A stretch of 64,000 bases of DNA from Pseudoalteromonas luteoviolacea (GCF_018100925.1 NZ_JAGJEH010000008.1:339811-403810); one strand, 5' to 3'; counted from the first letter of the stretch, positions 45,971-53,930 are shown. Translations and numbers: made by a program. Notes: generated by a model not told the origin, from the sequence alone.

Positions 45971-46704
45971 TTATAGTTGCGCTAATGTTTCTGCAGACCG
46001 GGTGCTTACAACTCGGTCATGCAGTAACGGGCGGCATTTATAGTATTTTACCGGAACAAGAATATACGGACCAATTGTGCTTAAAGCTCGCTCGAGCAGC
46101 ATTAAATGGGAATTTGAAACGCTTAAATAAGCTGCTTGCTACGCCGAATCACCAGGTGAATTGCCAAGGGAAGACGGGGTTTACCCCTTTATACTTTGCT
46201 TTAAAAGGCAGGCAAATCAACACCTATACAAGACTACTTGAAGCGGGGGCTGATCCTAATATTCCATTCGGTGAAAGGGGTAACAATGTTACGTTTCTTG
46301 CAAGCTGGATAGGGATTGAATACTTACGGCCTGCTGCTGAACATGGTGCTGACTTTAACCAAAGAGATGCCTTTGGCAGAACACCAGTTTATAAAATCAT
46401 TAGCTCAGATACGAACGAGGCATTTTTGCTAGCACTGAGCAAAGGGTTTGATGTCAACAATGTTGATAACTCTGGAGGCACGCCTATTGTAAGAGCCCTT
46501 GGTTCATATAAGTTTTTTATGGCTTGGAAGTTATTAGAGAATGGGGCCGATATAAATTTGAATCCACTCTCTAATGTAGGAGATGCATGCTTCCAGTTAA
46601 ATAGAGCTATTGGGCGAAAACATGAATTGACTCAGTCAGCGCAATTAGAGATTGAACGATACCATCAGCGTTTGATGGAGGCGGCTAATTGTGACGCTAA
46701 ATAG
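45928..46704 (+). CDS. Ankyrin-repeat lipoprotein, probable immunity protein of the lipase toxin
   Basis: A 258-residue protein whose N-terminus is a lipoprotein signal (LRLFRLVIVALMFLQTGC; lipobox LQTGC). About four ankyrin repeats follow from residue 55 (GFTPLYFALKGRQINTYTRLLEAG, then AEHGADFNQRDAFGRTPVYKII, GFDVNNVDNSGGTPIVRAL, LLENGADINLNP). The gene overlaps the toxin's 3' end. ATG 45928 is the longest start, but TTG 45952 is preceded by GGGGGG and gives a cleaner signal peptide. Overlap with a lipase-tipped toxin plus predicted periplasmic anchoring fits an immunity protein, as ankyrin and lipoprotein immunity partners are known for antibacterial lipase effectors. The pairing is inferred from position. 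Confidence 0.82.
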   Translation: MFVYGGQTLRLFRLVIVALMFLQTGCLQLGHAVTGGIYSILPEQEYTDQLCLKLARAALNGNLKRLNKLLATPNHQVNCQGKTGFTPLYFALKGRQINTYTRLLEAGADPNIPFGERGNNVTFLASWIGIEYLRPAAEHGADFNQRDAFGRTPVYKIISSDTNEAFLLALSKGFDVNNVDNSGGTPIVRALGSYKFFMAWKLLENGADINLNPLSNVGDACFQLNRAIGRKHELTQSAQLEIERYHQRLMEAANCDAK

Positions 46705-46790
46705 GGAGTGTTTTGTGCAGTACAGCACTCTCGTCGTATTTTGATAACTCAATAATATATAAAAATTTATTCGATATTTAAGGACAAAAA

Positions 46791-47090
46791 ATGAAAAAGG
46801 TAATCGCACTTTGTTTGACACTCCTAAGCAGTGAAGCGGCCCTTGCTTACAATGCTAATCCGAGTGTGGAGATTAAAAATATTAGAGTTAGACCTACTGT
46901 TGCGTATGTATTATTTGAAGGGTGTAGTAGATATGCGAGAATTAACTTATCGAATGATTATTACAAATCTATGTTTTCCGTCGCTATGATGGCTGCGGCG
47001 TCTAATAAAAAGGTTGCAGTTGAATTCCAAGAAAATAAAAGCTGTGCATCAACAGAACCTCATATTAACTTTATAGATATAAAAATATAA
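46791..47090 (+). CDS. Small exported protein, paralogous family member, after the immunity gene
   Basis: A 99-residue precursor with a Sec signal (MKKVIALCLTLLSSEAALA). AAGGA lies before the ATG. Mature part: a strand IKNIRVRPTVAYVLF, Cys in EGCSRYA, the helix YYKSMFSVAMMAAASNKKVA, Cys in KSCAST, and a terminal strand FIDIKI. It shares this order with the proteins at 38403, 47299 and 10995. It starts 86 bases after the ankyrin gene and may be cotranscribed with it. Function unknown. Confidence 0.72.
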   Translation: MKKVIALCLTLLSSEAALAYNANPSVEIKNIRVRPTVAYVLFEGCSRYARINLSNDYYKSMFSVAMMAAASNKKVAVEFQENKSCASTEPHINFIDIKI

Positions 47091-47298
47091 TCATATTCTA
47101 ATGTTTTCCTAGTTATAAAGTTGGTTTGTCAGTTTATCCTGATAAGCCAATTTTATATTTCCTTCCTTTGATTTCAATTCATGCACTTTCTAGAAAGAGG
47201 TTTGCTGATTTCTTAATATTACTATATTCATAAGGTGTTTTGTTTTTTTTGGAGCTCGTATATAATTCGATTTTACTTTATAAGTTAAGGATACAAAA

Positions 47299-47646
47299 TT
47301 GAATAAGTTATTGTTTTTGGTGTTATTACTTGGGGCTTCTATTCAATCGGCGTTTGCATCAAGTACAGAGTTATCGATAGGAACGCAAATTACAGAATTG
47401 AACGTTTATTCTAGACTTGGTAATGGTGATGTTTACGTCAAATTAAATATCAATGGCAACTATTGTAAACATGGCTACTTTATTAACAAGAATAGCGCGG
47501 GTTATGAATCTATACTTAGCAGTTTGTTGAGCGCATACCATGCACAATCTAATATAAAAATCTTTGGTTTTACTGGTCAAGCGCATCATTGGAGTGGAAA
47601 TACAGGCCCAACTTGCGAAATTTACTCAGTTCAGCTTAAGCATTAA
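47299..47646 (+). CDS. Small exported protein, paralogous family member, second after the immunity gene
   Basis: A 115-residue precursor that starts at TTG 47299, with AAGGA upstream, and has a Sec signal (MNKLLFLVLLLGASIQSAFA). Mature part: ITELNVYSRLGNGDVYVKL strands, Cys in NYCKHGYF, helix YESILSSLLSAYHAQSNI, Cys in GPTCEIYSVQL. The same cysteine-helix-cysteine order as its neighbours suggests a shared disulphide and fold. It ends before a terminator-like hairpin. Function unknown. Confidence 0.7.
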   Translation: MNKLLFLVLLLGASIQSAFASSTELSIGTQITELNVYSRLGNGDVYVKLNINGNYCKHGYFINKNSAGYESILSSLLSAYHAQSNIKIFGFTGQAHHWSGNTGPTCEIYSVQLKH

Positions 47647-47706
47647 ACAAGAATTTGTTAGTAGAAGCTAAAGTAGTTTAAAGGCTCATACAGATTAAAT
47701 AAATTT

Positions 47707-47741
47707 TGCAGGTGCACTATCGTTTTATGTGCCTGCATTTT
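47707..47741 (+). terminator. Terminator-like hairpin after the small exported-protein gene
   Basis: TGCAGG-TG-CAC pairs with GTG-CCTGCA (two-base bulge, 11-base loop), followed by TTTT. It lies about 60 bases after the stop codon at 47646. Confidence 0.55.
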
Positions 47742-47915
47742 CGGTCAGTAACGAAACTTAACCTTTTTTATCCCGACCTCCTTTCCTCGTAAAGAAATAT
47801 TTTGATACACATCTTATGTAAGTGCTTACTATTTCTGTATTTAAAGATACATCGATTTGTAAAATATACTAAGGCACTCTTTCTCTAGTTCTTTAGTCTA
47901 ATTAATATACAGAAC

Positions 47916-48019
47916 CTGTCCTTTTTATTGCTACATTGAAGCTGTCATACGAACAAGCGCACCGAATTAGGATAGTGGTTTAGCGCCGTATGGCTAATAA
48001 CAATAACATGTAAGGACAG
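47916..48019 (+). other. Long nested stem-loop in the leader of the flavoprotein gene, pairing its ribosome-binding site
   Basis: Six nested pairings: CTGTCCTT (47916-47923) with AAGGACAG (48012-48019); TTATTG (47925-47930) with CAATAA (48001-48006); AGC (47940-47942) with GCT (47993-47995); CATACG (47946-47951) with CGTATG (47987-47992); GCGC (47957-47960) with GCGC (47983-47986); ACC (47961-47963) with GGT (47977-47979). The innermost loop is 13 bases. The outer 3' arm contains the Shine-Dalgarno AAGGA of the gene at 48024. It resembles no riboswitch I recognise; a thermosensor, protein-binding or ligand-binding leader is possible. A weak -10-like TAATAT at 47903-47908 would start the RNA at about the first arm. 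Confidence 0.5.
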
Positions 48020-48023
48020 TATT

Positions 48024-49652
48024 ATGGATAACAAAGAAAAAAACTTAGTTTCACAATCAACAGAGCAAACGTCTCGACGTAGTTTCTTGAAAAAGTCACT
48101 GGCTGTGGGTGGCGCTGTCGGCGCTGCACCGTTAGCTTTGCAGTCTTCGGCTGCTCATGCGCGGGGGGAGTACGGGCAGTATCACAAAGTATTTGGCAAT
48201 GACCCGCGCTATATTTCAATGCTATTAGGTTCCAACATGCGCTTCTTAAGTCAGCCAACATACATTGGCGCGTGTAGTTCAGCTCATGAAGTTTATATGG
48301 CGGCAAGAGACGCGATCACGCAAGGAAAGCGCATCACAGTGCGGGCGGGCGGTCATTGTTATGAGGGGTTTGTGGACAATGATAATGGCGTTGTAATTGA
48401 TATCAGTAATATGGATCGAATTTACAAGGATGGCGATTATTATGTGGTTGAAGCGGGTGCTAACTTAGGCCATACCTACAAAACCTTATTTAAGGAGTTT
48501 GGTAAAATAATTCCAGCGGGTTCGTGTTTTGGTGTGGGGATTGGTGGTCATGTTTGCGGTGGTGGATTTGGTGTGCACTCGAGACAATTCGGATTGTCGA
48601 GCGACTATTTAGCCGGTGTTGAATTAGTGGCGTTTAACGAATGGGGCGGTCAGGCCACTTATCCTCGCAAATATTTCAAAGGGCAATCGGCGCAGGCTGA
48701 TGAAATCGTATGGGCGCATCAAGGTGGTGGCGGTGGTAATTTTGGCATTGTTACAAAATACTTTTTCAAAGATCTACCAGATGTGCCAGCCTTTATACAT
48801 GCACAAGAAATATCGATCCCATGGGCGAGTTTAGATTATGCTCAGTTTGCAGCTTTACTAAAAAACTATGGTGAATTCTGGACTAAAAATAATGGTCCAG
48901 AAAGCCGCTTCAATGCATTGCATTCATCCATGTCTGTACCTAACTCTGTTGGAGGAAGTGGCGATATACGTATGCAATTGTTTAGTAGTGGCAACCCGGG
49001 CTTAATTGATGAGTTTTTGGATGCTGTTTTCTCTGCATCTCAATTAGCGCAGGCAAAAATAGGCTTGCGTACGACCGACCATATGGGGTTACAAAGTCAA
49101 GAAGATGCACCGCCGAGGCCTACACCGCCAGGCAGTTATTTCAGCTTACCATGGTGGTACGGAACACAATATGCGGCAGGTCCGTTAATCGGTGCAAGAG
49201 GGAAAAACAAATCAGCTTATATGAATAAACCGTTTCCTGAATCACAGATACGTACGTTATGGAATGAGCTACGAAATGGCGACTATTTAAGCCCTGGAGG
49301 CTTGGTACAAATTTCCTCTTACGGCGGTCAAATTAATGCATTATCTTCTTCAGATACGGCAGTCTCGCACCGAAGCTCTGTAATGAAGTTACAATATCAA
49401 ACTTATTGGTTTGAACCTGCTCAAGACCCTTACCATATTGGCTGGATGAATGGCCTATACCTGAAAATGTATGGTGAAACGGGACCTGCTCCAGATGGCA
49501 CTATGGACGGCTGTTACGTGAACTATGCAGATACCGATATTTCCAATTGGCAATACCTGTATTACAAGGATAACTACCCAAGGTTGCAGCAAGTCAAACG
49601 TTTGTTGGATCCGAAAAATCGTTTGAACCATGCTCAGTCGATAGAGCTATAG
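48024..49652 (+). CDS. Tat-exported FAD-binding oxidoreductase, berberine-bridge type
   Basis: A 542-residue PCMH-type flavoprotein with a BBE C-terminus. The N-terminus has a twin-arginine signal (TSRRSFLKKS, arginines 18-19, cleavage near AHA-R), so it is exported folded with its cofactor. The FAD domain has RAGGHCYEG, whose H111 is placed for 8-alpha attachment, and PAGSCFGVGIGGHVCGGGFG, whose C168 is placed for 6-S-cysteinyl attachment. Together these suggest bicovalent FAD as in berberine-bridge and oligosaccharide oxidases. The C-terminus NRLNHAQSIEL is typical. Known relatives oxidise sugars or secondary metabolites; the substrate here is unknown. It has an unusual structured leader, and a RiPP-like peptide gene lies 221 bases downstream. 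Confidence 0.87.
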   Translation: MDNKEKNLVSQSTEQTSRRSFLKKSLAVGGAVGAAPLALQSSAAHARGEYGQYHKVFGNDPRYISMLLGSNMRFLSQPTYIGACSSAHEVYMAARDAITQGKRITVRAGGHCYEGFVDNDNGVVIDISNMDRIYKDGDYYVVEAGANLGHTYKTLFKEFGKIIPAGSCFGVGIGGHVCGGGFGVHSRQFGLSSDYLAGVELVAFNEWGGQATYPRKYFKGQSAQADEIVWAHQGGGGGNFGIVTKYFFKDLPDVPAFIHAQEISIPWASLDYAQFAALLKNYGEFWTKNNGPESRFNALHSSMSVPNSVGGSGDIRMQLFSSGNPGLIDEFLDAVFSASQLAQAKIGLRTTDHMGLQSQEDAPPRPTPPGSYFSLPWWYGTQYAAGPLIGARGKNKSAYMNKPFPESQIRTLWNELRNGDYLSPGGLVQISSYGGQINALSSSDTAVSHRSSVMKLQYQTYWFEPAQDPYHIGWMNGLYLKMYGETGPAPDGTMDGCYVNYADTDISNWQYLYYKDNYPRLQQVKRLLDPKNRLNHAQSIEL

Positions 49653-49873
49653 CCCTCGCGCTTTAAAATCAAGATTAAGGTAAATACCGAGTGGTATTTA
49701 CCTTATGATTCTAATAGGAAAGTCTAATTTTTTGGTTTTTAAAATAATATCAACGGTTTAAAAAGTGGGTGAATTTATTATTCTCTCTAATGTTTTGTTT
49801 TTACGCAGGTTTTTAAGTTGCTCGATTGAAATTGATTCGTAGTATGTGAGGCGATTTTAATAAGGAGTATGAG

Positions 49874-50146
49874 ATGTTAAACCTTAAAAAACGTAAACTA
49901 AAAACCTTGTCTCAAGATGCTGCGATTATCCCATCAAAGATGACCAAGCAAATTGGTGGTGCACACGTAAGTGTATCGTCAGATACTTATACAACGACCC
50001 ACCCAGATGCATACAACTTGACCGATAAGGCAACAATTATCCAAACTGGACCAACAGATCCTGCTACTGGGCCGTTCACTGGCACTTTAACAGGACCAAG
50101 CACAATTACCGGCCCAGGCACAAGTGGACCAAGTATTTATATTTAA
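49874..50146 (+). CDS. RiPP-like precursor peptide with T-G-P-rich core
   Basis: A 90-residue peptide with AAGGAG upstream of its ATG. The first 29 residues (MLNLKKRKLKTLSQDAAI, then IPSKMTKQIGG) resemble the conserved leader of small natural-product precursors in gammaproteobacteria: an LxLKK motif, an LxxLSxD motif and a double-glycine end (GG at 28-29). The remaining 60 residues contain no cysteine, are rich in Thr, Ser, Gly and Pro, and repeat T-G-P or S-G-P (TGPTDPATGPF, LTGPSTITGP, GTSGPSIYI). No lanthionine synthetase, YcaO, radical-SAM or dedicated exporter gene is adjacent. The only neighbouring enzyme is the flavoprotein upstream. Precursor status is inferred. Confidence 0.6.
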   Translation: MLNLKKRKLKTLSQDAAIIPSKMTKQIGGAHVSVSSDTYTTTHPDAYNLTDKATIIQTGPTDPATGPFTGTLTGPSTITGPGTSGPSIYI

Positions 50147-50160
50147 GTGCTACTGAATAG

Positions 50161-50192
50161 GTACGATGTGTCGTATTGACAACACATCGTAC
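50161..50192. terminator. Hairpin between convergent genes
   Basis: GTACGATGTGT (50161-50171) and ACACATCGTAC (50182-50192) form an 11-bp stem with a 10-base loop, 14 bases after the peptide gene and 10 before the end of the convergent phosphodiesterase gene. It has no T-run on either side, so it is a weak bidirectional terminator or an RNA end-protecting hairpin. Confidence 0.5.
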
Positions 50193-50202
50193 AAGATTGA
50201 AA

Positions 50203-51417
50203 TTAATAGAGGTTCATACAATTGGCGTAAAATGTCGTTGTAGCGGGCCAATCACTAAACACCCCTTTAACGCCAACTTGTTTAGTCAATACATCCAGCA
50301 CTGTATAAACATCGCCTTCGTTTTTAATAGCATCATTGATCCCTTGATAGTACCATCCACCACCTTGAGAGATCAGCCCTGAGCGCTCAAGAGTCCATGT
50401 GATTATATCAAGATTGGCAGCTTTTGCTGCGATTGCGTATCGTGAAGGTACCAGCTTGCCTGCTTCATCGAGTGTTAACAGCACCCATAAAGGGGGGGCG
50501 ATAACATTAACACCACTGGCTTTGATTTCATCCATGTTTGGATGCCAAGTTTGTGCATTGTTTGGGTCGAAGTTGGGGTCGGAATAGCGACCATCTAAAT
50601 ACACACCACGCTTACCGTAGCGAGTATTGTGGCGCCAATACTGAACATCTTCAATATTGAAAGATTGTGGCAAAACTTTACGGGGAGAGACTCGAGCGGC
50701 GCGATATTCATCAACCATCTTTTGGGCGTAATCTTGTTGTGTCATCCCTTGATACGGCATTGCAACTGCAGGAGCCTTTAACTCAGGCGTCATTTTTACT
50801 CGTAGAGATTGAAATAACTCGATACTCTGTGCATGGGTCATCAATGTGCCAGTTGCAGAGTAAAGATCAGTGCGCCAGTTGGCTGTGCCTTTTACATATT
50901 CTTGCGGTGTACTCGCATCGGGGTTTGCGCCATCCATTTTGCCTTTGAGCTGCATAAACTCGTCAAGCGTTAAATCCGACGTACAGCATTTCGCGCTTGC
51001 TGGTGTGCCAGTGTTGGGATCTGCTGGGGTAAAAGGCTGACTACATTTAGCTGCCAATTCAGGGCGTAGTAAAATGTCAGTGCTGGTATGTAAATCACAT
51101 TGGGCATGGCGGCAAACTAACTCTTTATCCTTAGTAAATGTAACATCACACTCCAATACGCCGGCGCCCATTCGTGCCGCTGCGATATAAGATTCTTTTG
51201 TATGTTCAGGGAATTGAGTGGGCGCGCCACGGTGTCCGATAGAAAACTGAGATTTAAAAAAGGGTCTGTTTACACACCGAGAGAGCTTGGATTTAAGTGC
51301 ACTTGGTGCCATTTGGTCTAGTAAATAAAACGGTCTTGGCCCAAGTTGTGCAGAAGCACTGGCGCTGGCACTGCCTAGCAGTGCCATAGTGAATACGACT
51401 TTAGTTAAAATGTTCAT
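50203..51417 (-). CDS. Exported glycerophosphodiester phosphodiesterase
   Basis: A GDPD-family TIM-barrel enzyme of 404 residues that hydrolyses glycerophosphodiesters to glycerol 3-phosphate and an alcohol. It has a Sec signal (MNILTKVVFTMALLGSAS, cleavage near ASA-Q), so it works outside the cytoplasm. Catalytic motifs are visible: IGHRGAPTQFPEHT (His-Arg and Glu), LECDVTFTKDKELVCRHAQCDL (Glu, Asp and second His). An insertion of about 100 residues with paired cysteines (KCCTSDL) follows the first half. It is longer than E. coli GlpQ and lacks an adjacent glpT, so its physiological substrate is open. Confidence 0.9.
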   Translation of the reverse strand: MNILTKVVFTMALLGSASASASAQLGPRPFYLLDQMAPSALKSKLSRCVNRPFFKSQFSIGHRGAPTQFPEHTKESYIAAARMGAGVLECDVTFTKDKELVCRHAQCDLHTSTDILLRPELAAKCSQPFTPADPNTGTPASAKCCTSDLTLDEFMQLKGKMDGANPDASTPQEYVKGTANWRTDLYSATGTLMTHAQSIELFQSLRVKMTPELKAPAVAMPYQGMTQQDYAQKMVDEYRAARVSPRKVLPQSFNIEDVQYWRHNTRYGKRGVYLDGRYSDPNFDPNNAQTWHPNMDEIKASGVNVIAPPLWVLLTLDEAGKLVPSRYAIAAKAANLDIITWTLERSGLISQGGGWYYQGINDAIKNEGDVYTVLDVLTKQVGVKGVFSDWPATTTFYANCMNLY

Positions 51418-51479
51418 AACGTCCCAGTATGGATTTTTTTAACTATTATCGGTATGAAATATGACGTTTTTACGAGTTG

Positions 51480-52205
51480 TTATCGGTAATTGCTTCGGTA
51501 ATTTTCTACCCATAATTTAGTGGCGCCACAGACAGCAGCAGGCATAACGATCAGGTTTACAAATGGGATGGCTGTGAGTACAAATACCGCAAAACCAAAC
51601 CCATATGAAAGGCCTTGCTTGCCTTTTAGATCTTGCTTCATTTGACTAAAGCTGATCTTATGATTGTCAAACGGGTAGTCATTATACTGTACGTTGTACA
51701 TCCAGCAGGTAAAGAGGATCCAAAGGATTTGTCCAATAATAGGCAGCATCCATAACATTAAAAAGAAAATGATTGCCCTAGGTAGGTAATAGCATAACTT
51801 AGTCCACTCCCGCCCCATCATCCGAGGAACGTCCTTTAGTAGGTCTGTAAAACCATCATCATTAATGGGTTGGCCTGTGAGATGGAGCTCTACTTTTTCC
51901 GATAGCAAACCATTAAACGGCGCCGCAATAAAATTGGTAATAACAGTAAATACCATACTGTAACTGAATAGAATAATTAAGATAGCTAGGGGCCATAGCA
52001 GCCATTCTAGCCAACTAAGCCATGTAGGTAGTGCGTTATTTAGATATTCAAACCCTTGTGTTAACCAGTCAAATAGAAAAAACAGCGATCCGCCAAATAA
52101 CAGAATATTGATAAATAACGGGATAAAAACAAAGCGTTTGAGTCCTTTTTGGCCAAGCATGGAAAAGCCCGCTATAAAGTACTCCATCCCTTTTGTAATT
52201 TGCAT
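51480..52205 (-). CDS. cysZ: Sulfate transporter CysZ
   Basis: CysZ is an inner-membrane sulfate transporter feeding cysteine synthesis. The 241-residue protein has about four hydrophobic segments (IPLFINILLFGGSLFFLFDW, LLWPLAILIILFSYSMVFTVI, AIIFFLMLWMLPIIGQILWI, GFAVFVLTAIPFVNLIVMP) and the CysZ/EI24 motif FIAAPFNGLLSEKVE. It lies near zipA and ligA, as in E. coli. The start ATG at 52205 has only a weak AAGG-type site. Confidence 0.93.
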   Translation of the reverse strand: MQITKGMEYFIAGFSMLGQKGLKRFVFIPLFINILLFGGSLFFLFDWLTQGFEYLNNALPTWLSWLEWLLWPLAILIILFSYSMVFTVITNFIAAPFNGLLSEKVELHLTGQPINDDGFTDLLKDVPRMMGREWTKLCYYLPRAIIFFLMLWMLPIIGQILWILFTCWMYNVQYNDYPFDNHKISFSQMKQDLKGKQGLSYGFGFAVFVLTAIPFVNLIVMPAAVCGATKLWVENYRSNYR

Positions 52206-52365
52206 CGTTAAGCTCTAAATTGGGAACAGTTGAAGTCTATTATAATCGTTAATTGCATTTTAGTGCGTGATTTTTTGATCTCTATCATTGCAAAAGAAAG
52301 TCTTTAAATTCATGGCCTAGAGAGGGAATGTCACACTCTCTTACAATTAACTTAGGTATGGGATC

Positions 52366-52394
52366 AGGGGTTACCCCTTGTAAACACCTAGGTG
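52366..52394. promoter_or_regulatory. Two adjacent palindromes upstream of the small secreted-protein gene
   Basis: AGGGG-TTA-CCCCT (52366-52378) is followed six bases later by the perfect 10-base palindrome CACCTAGGTG (52385-52394). They lie 45-73 bases before the ATG at 52439 and could be operators or a hairpin pair in the leader. No family of regulator was recognised. Confidence 0.35.
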
Positions 52395-52438
52395 AGTCCA
52401 TACACTAATTGATAGATCATCTAGGAGTGAAAAACAGC

Positions 52439-52711
52439 ATGCGTGTCTTTCAGTTATTGTTTGCAGTTAGCTTAGCGACGTTACTTTGTGTAACGGCGGC
52501 AGGCGTGCATGCAGCTGAAGAAAGGCAGCAAATTGTCGAGCTTATTGCAGATCTCGATTTGCAATACTTAGATGTGGATCTTGATGAAGCTTTGCCGTTA
52601 TCAAGTGTCAAAAGTTCATTGTGTACCACAGATGTTGTTGGCTCAACTTCTTGGTCTTTCCTTGGTTCTGCTCAAAGTGCGACGCGAATTCGCGCACCCC
52701 CTGTTCAATAA
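52439..52711 (+). CDS. Small exported protein of unknown function
   Basis: A 90-residue precursor from ATG 52439 with a Sec signal (MRVFQLLFAVSLATLLCVTA, cleavage near AHA-A). AGGAG lies about 11 bases upstream. The mature part is short: an acidic helix (RQQIVELIADLDLQYLDVDL), a single cysteine (SSLCTTD), and a basic Pro-ending tail. It does not belong to the Cys-helix-Cys family elsewhere in the window. It precedes the CBS-like gene by 52 bases and is probably cotranscribed. Unrecognised. Confidence 0.6.
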   Translation: MRVFQLLFAVSLATLLCVTAAGVHAAEERQQIVELIADLDLQYLDVDLDEALPLSSVKSSLCTTDVVGSTSWSFLGSAQSATRIRAPPVQ

Positions 52712-52763
52712 TCCCCTTATAAAACACCATAATTAATTTAACTTAATCATCGTGAGGTGGATC

Positions 52764-53351
52764 ATGAGCTATTATCATGCACTTAAAACTGCGGCTGTGA
52801 ATACAGGCGCTGTAACAAACAATACCGTTAATGTGGCTACGGCCAATACTCGAGCGTTTGAGCAATTACCTGCGGAGCAATTTCTTCGCCCTTTACCAAC
52901 GATATACATAGATCTAGATGCGACCCTAGATGAAGCTGCTTTGGTATTAAACAAAACACATCAAGCCGCAGCACTTGTCATATCAACAACTGGCGAGCCA
53001 ATCGGATTAATTTCTTCTGCTTTATTAGGTAGCCGAAATGTCCTTGAAAAGGCACAGACAATGGGCTTAACTCGGAATGATTTAAGCGTTGCGGATATGA
53101 TGATCGCGATATCGTCACTGCGTCAAATATCAACTGCTCAGGTTGTTGAAGCCCAAGTTGGAGACATTAAAGCAACGATTGAAGCGGATGGTTTAACTTA
53201 TTTATTTGTACAAAATAGCCAACAAAAAGCAGTTGGTTATTTTGATGTAATTGATTTAGTCAAAAATAGTAATGGCGTGATCACAGCACTTAAACCGTGT
53301 CATGATTTTAAAGATGTAGTCGCGCAAATACTGCACAATAAAGAAATGTAA
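52764..53351 (+). CDS. CBS-domain-like protein
   Basis: A 195-residue cytosolic protein starting at ATG 52764 with GAGGTGG upstream. Residues about 45-165 resemble two divergent CBS modules: DLDATLDEAALVLNKTHQAAALVIS plus GEPIGLISSALL, then VEAQVGDIKATIEADGLTYLFVQ plus KAVGYFDVIDLV. CBS pairs usually bind adenosine nucleotides and regulate partner proteins; no partner domain is fused here. It ends at a good terminator, making a two-gene unit with the small exported protein. Confidence 0.6.
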   Translation: MSYYHALKTAAVNTGAVTNNTVNVATANTRAFEQLPAEQFLRPLPTIYIDLDATLDEAALVLNKTHQAAALVISTTGEPIGLISSALLGSRNVLEKAQTMGLTRNDLSVADMMIAISSLRQISTAQVVEAQVGDIKATIEADGLTYLFVQNSQQKAVGYFDVIDLVKNSNGVITALKPCHDFKDVVAQILHNKEM

Positions 53352-53383
53352 CAGTTCCCCCAAAGTTAATGTAAATTAAACCC

Positions 53384-53408
53384 AAGGCATCTTTATGATG
53401 CCTTTTTT
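53384..53408 (+). terminator. Rho-independent terminator after the CBS-like gene
   Basis: AAGGCATC-TTTAT-GATGCCTT with a six-T run, 33 bases past the stop codon. Convergent with the membrane-protein gene that ends at 53423. Confidence 0.88.
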
Positions 53409-53422
53409 AGTGCTTGAGTTTA

Positions 53423-53716
53423 TTAAGGTAGCTTTACATTGTGGTGTTTTGCGTACCAATAAAACAAAGGCAGCTCTATGATTGTGAAACTGACCAATGT
53501 AAACCAAGCCCAATTTACCTCAAAAAAGAACAAGGTAAATTCGACCCCCGTGGCAAAGTACTCCGAGCCTACAATTGCGAGCGAAAGCATTGAAGCAATA
53601 AAATCTTGCGTAGACACCTTTTTAAAGTCGTTACCTGCATATTTGGGTGAGATAATGAAATAGGTTATTGCAAGAATAACGATATTTAGCAGGATAACAT
53701 GAAGCTCTGCGGACAT
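53423..53716 (-). CDS. Small membrane protein of unknown function
   Basis: A 97-residue protein with three predicted membrane helices: LHVILLNIVILAITYFIIS, FIASMLSLAIVGSEYFAT and WAWFTLVSFTIIELPLFYWY. The last two are rich in aromatic residues and contain acidic residues (SEYF, IELP). No family is recognised. It is alone on the minus strand between two plus-strand groups. The reverse frame contains an ORF of 61 residues, but the hydrophobic pattern on the minus strand makes this the likely coding frame. Confidence 0.6.
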   Translation of the reverse strand: MSAELHVILLNIVILAITYFIISPKYAGNDFKKVSTQDFIASMLSLAIVGSEYFATGVEFTLFFFEVNWAWFTLVSFTIIELPLFYWYAKHHNVKLP

Positions 53717-53930
53717 AACTGCGTCTCAAATTGGGTTAGATAGGAGTGATTTCAATACGCATCACTTTTTATTTTGTTGCTATTGTAATCACAACTGAAT
53801 GCGAGTGCAAAGCGCACTGACTAGGGGATCGCTAATATTTGTCGTTCGCCTTAGCGCCGAAAGCAGCAATTCCGCTGCACTTTGTCCTATATTGTGTATA
53901 TACTTCGCTTCCTAACCAAATGAGGTGTGT

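Noticed and set aside
47916..48019. FMN riboswitch upstream of the flavoprotein
   Set aside because: The conserved core of that riboswitch is not visible; the stem arrangement is a single long arm rather than a six-helix junction.
53478..53663. Plus-strand ORF of 61 residues opposite the three-helix membrane protein
   Set aside because: Its composition is explained as the complement of the minus-strand gene, which has clear membrane helices and a sensible start.
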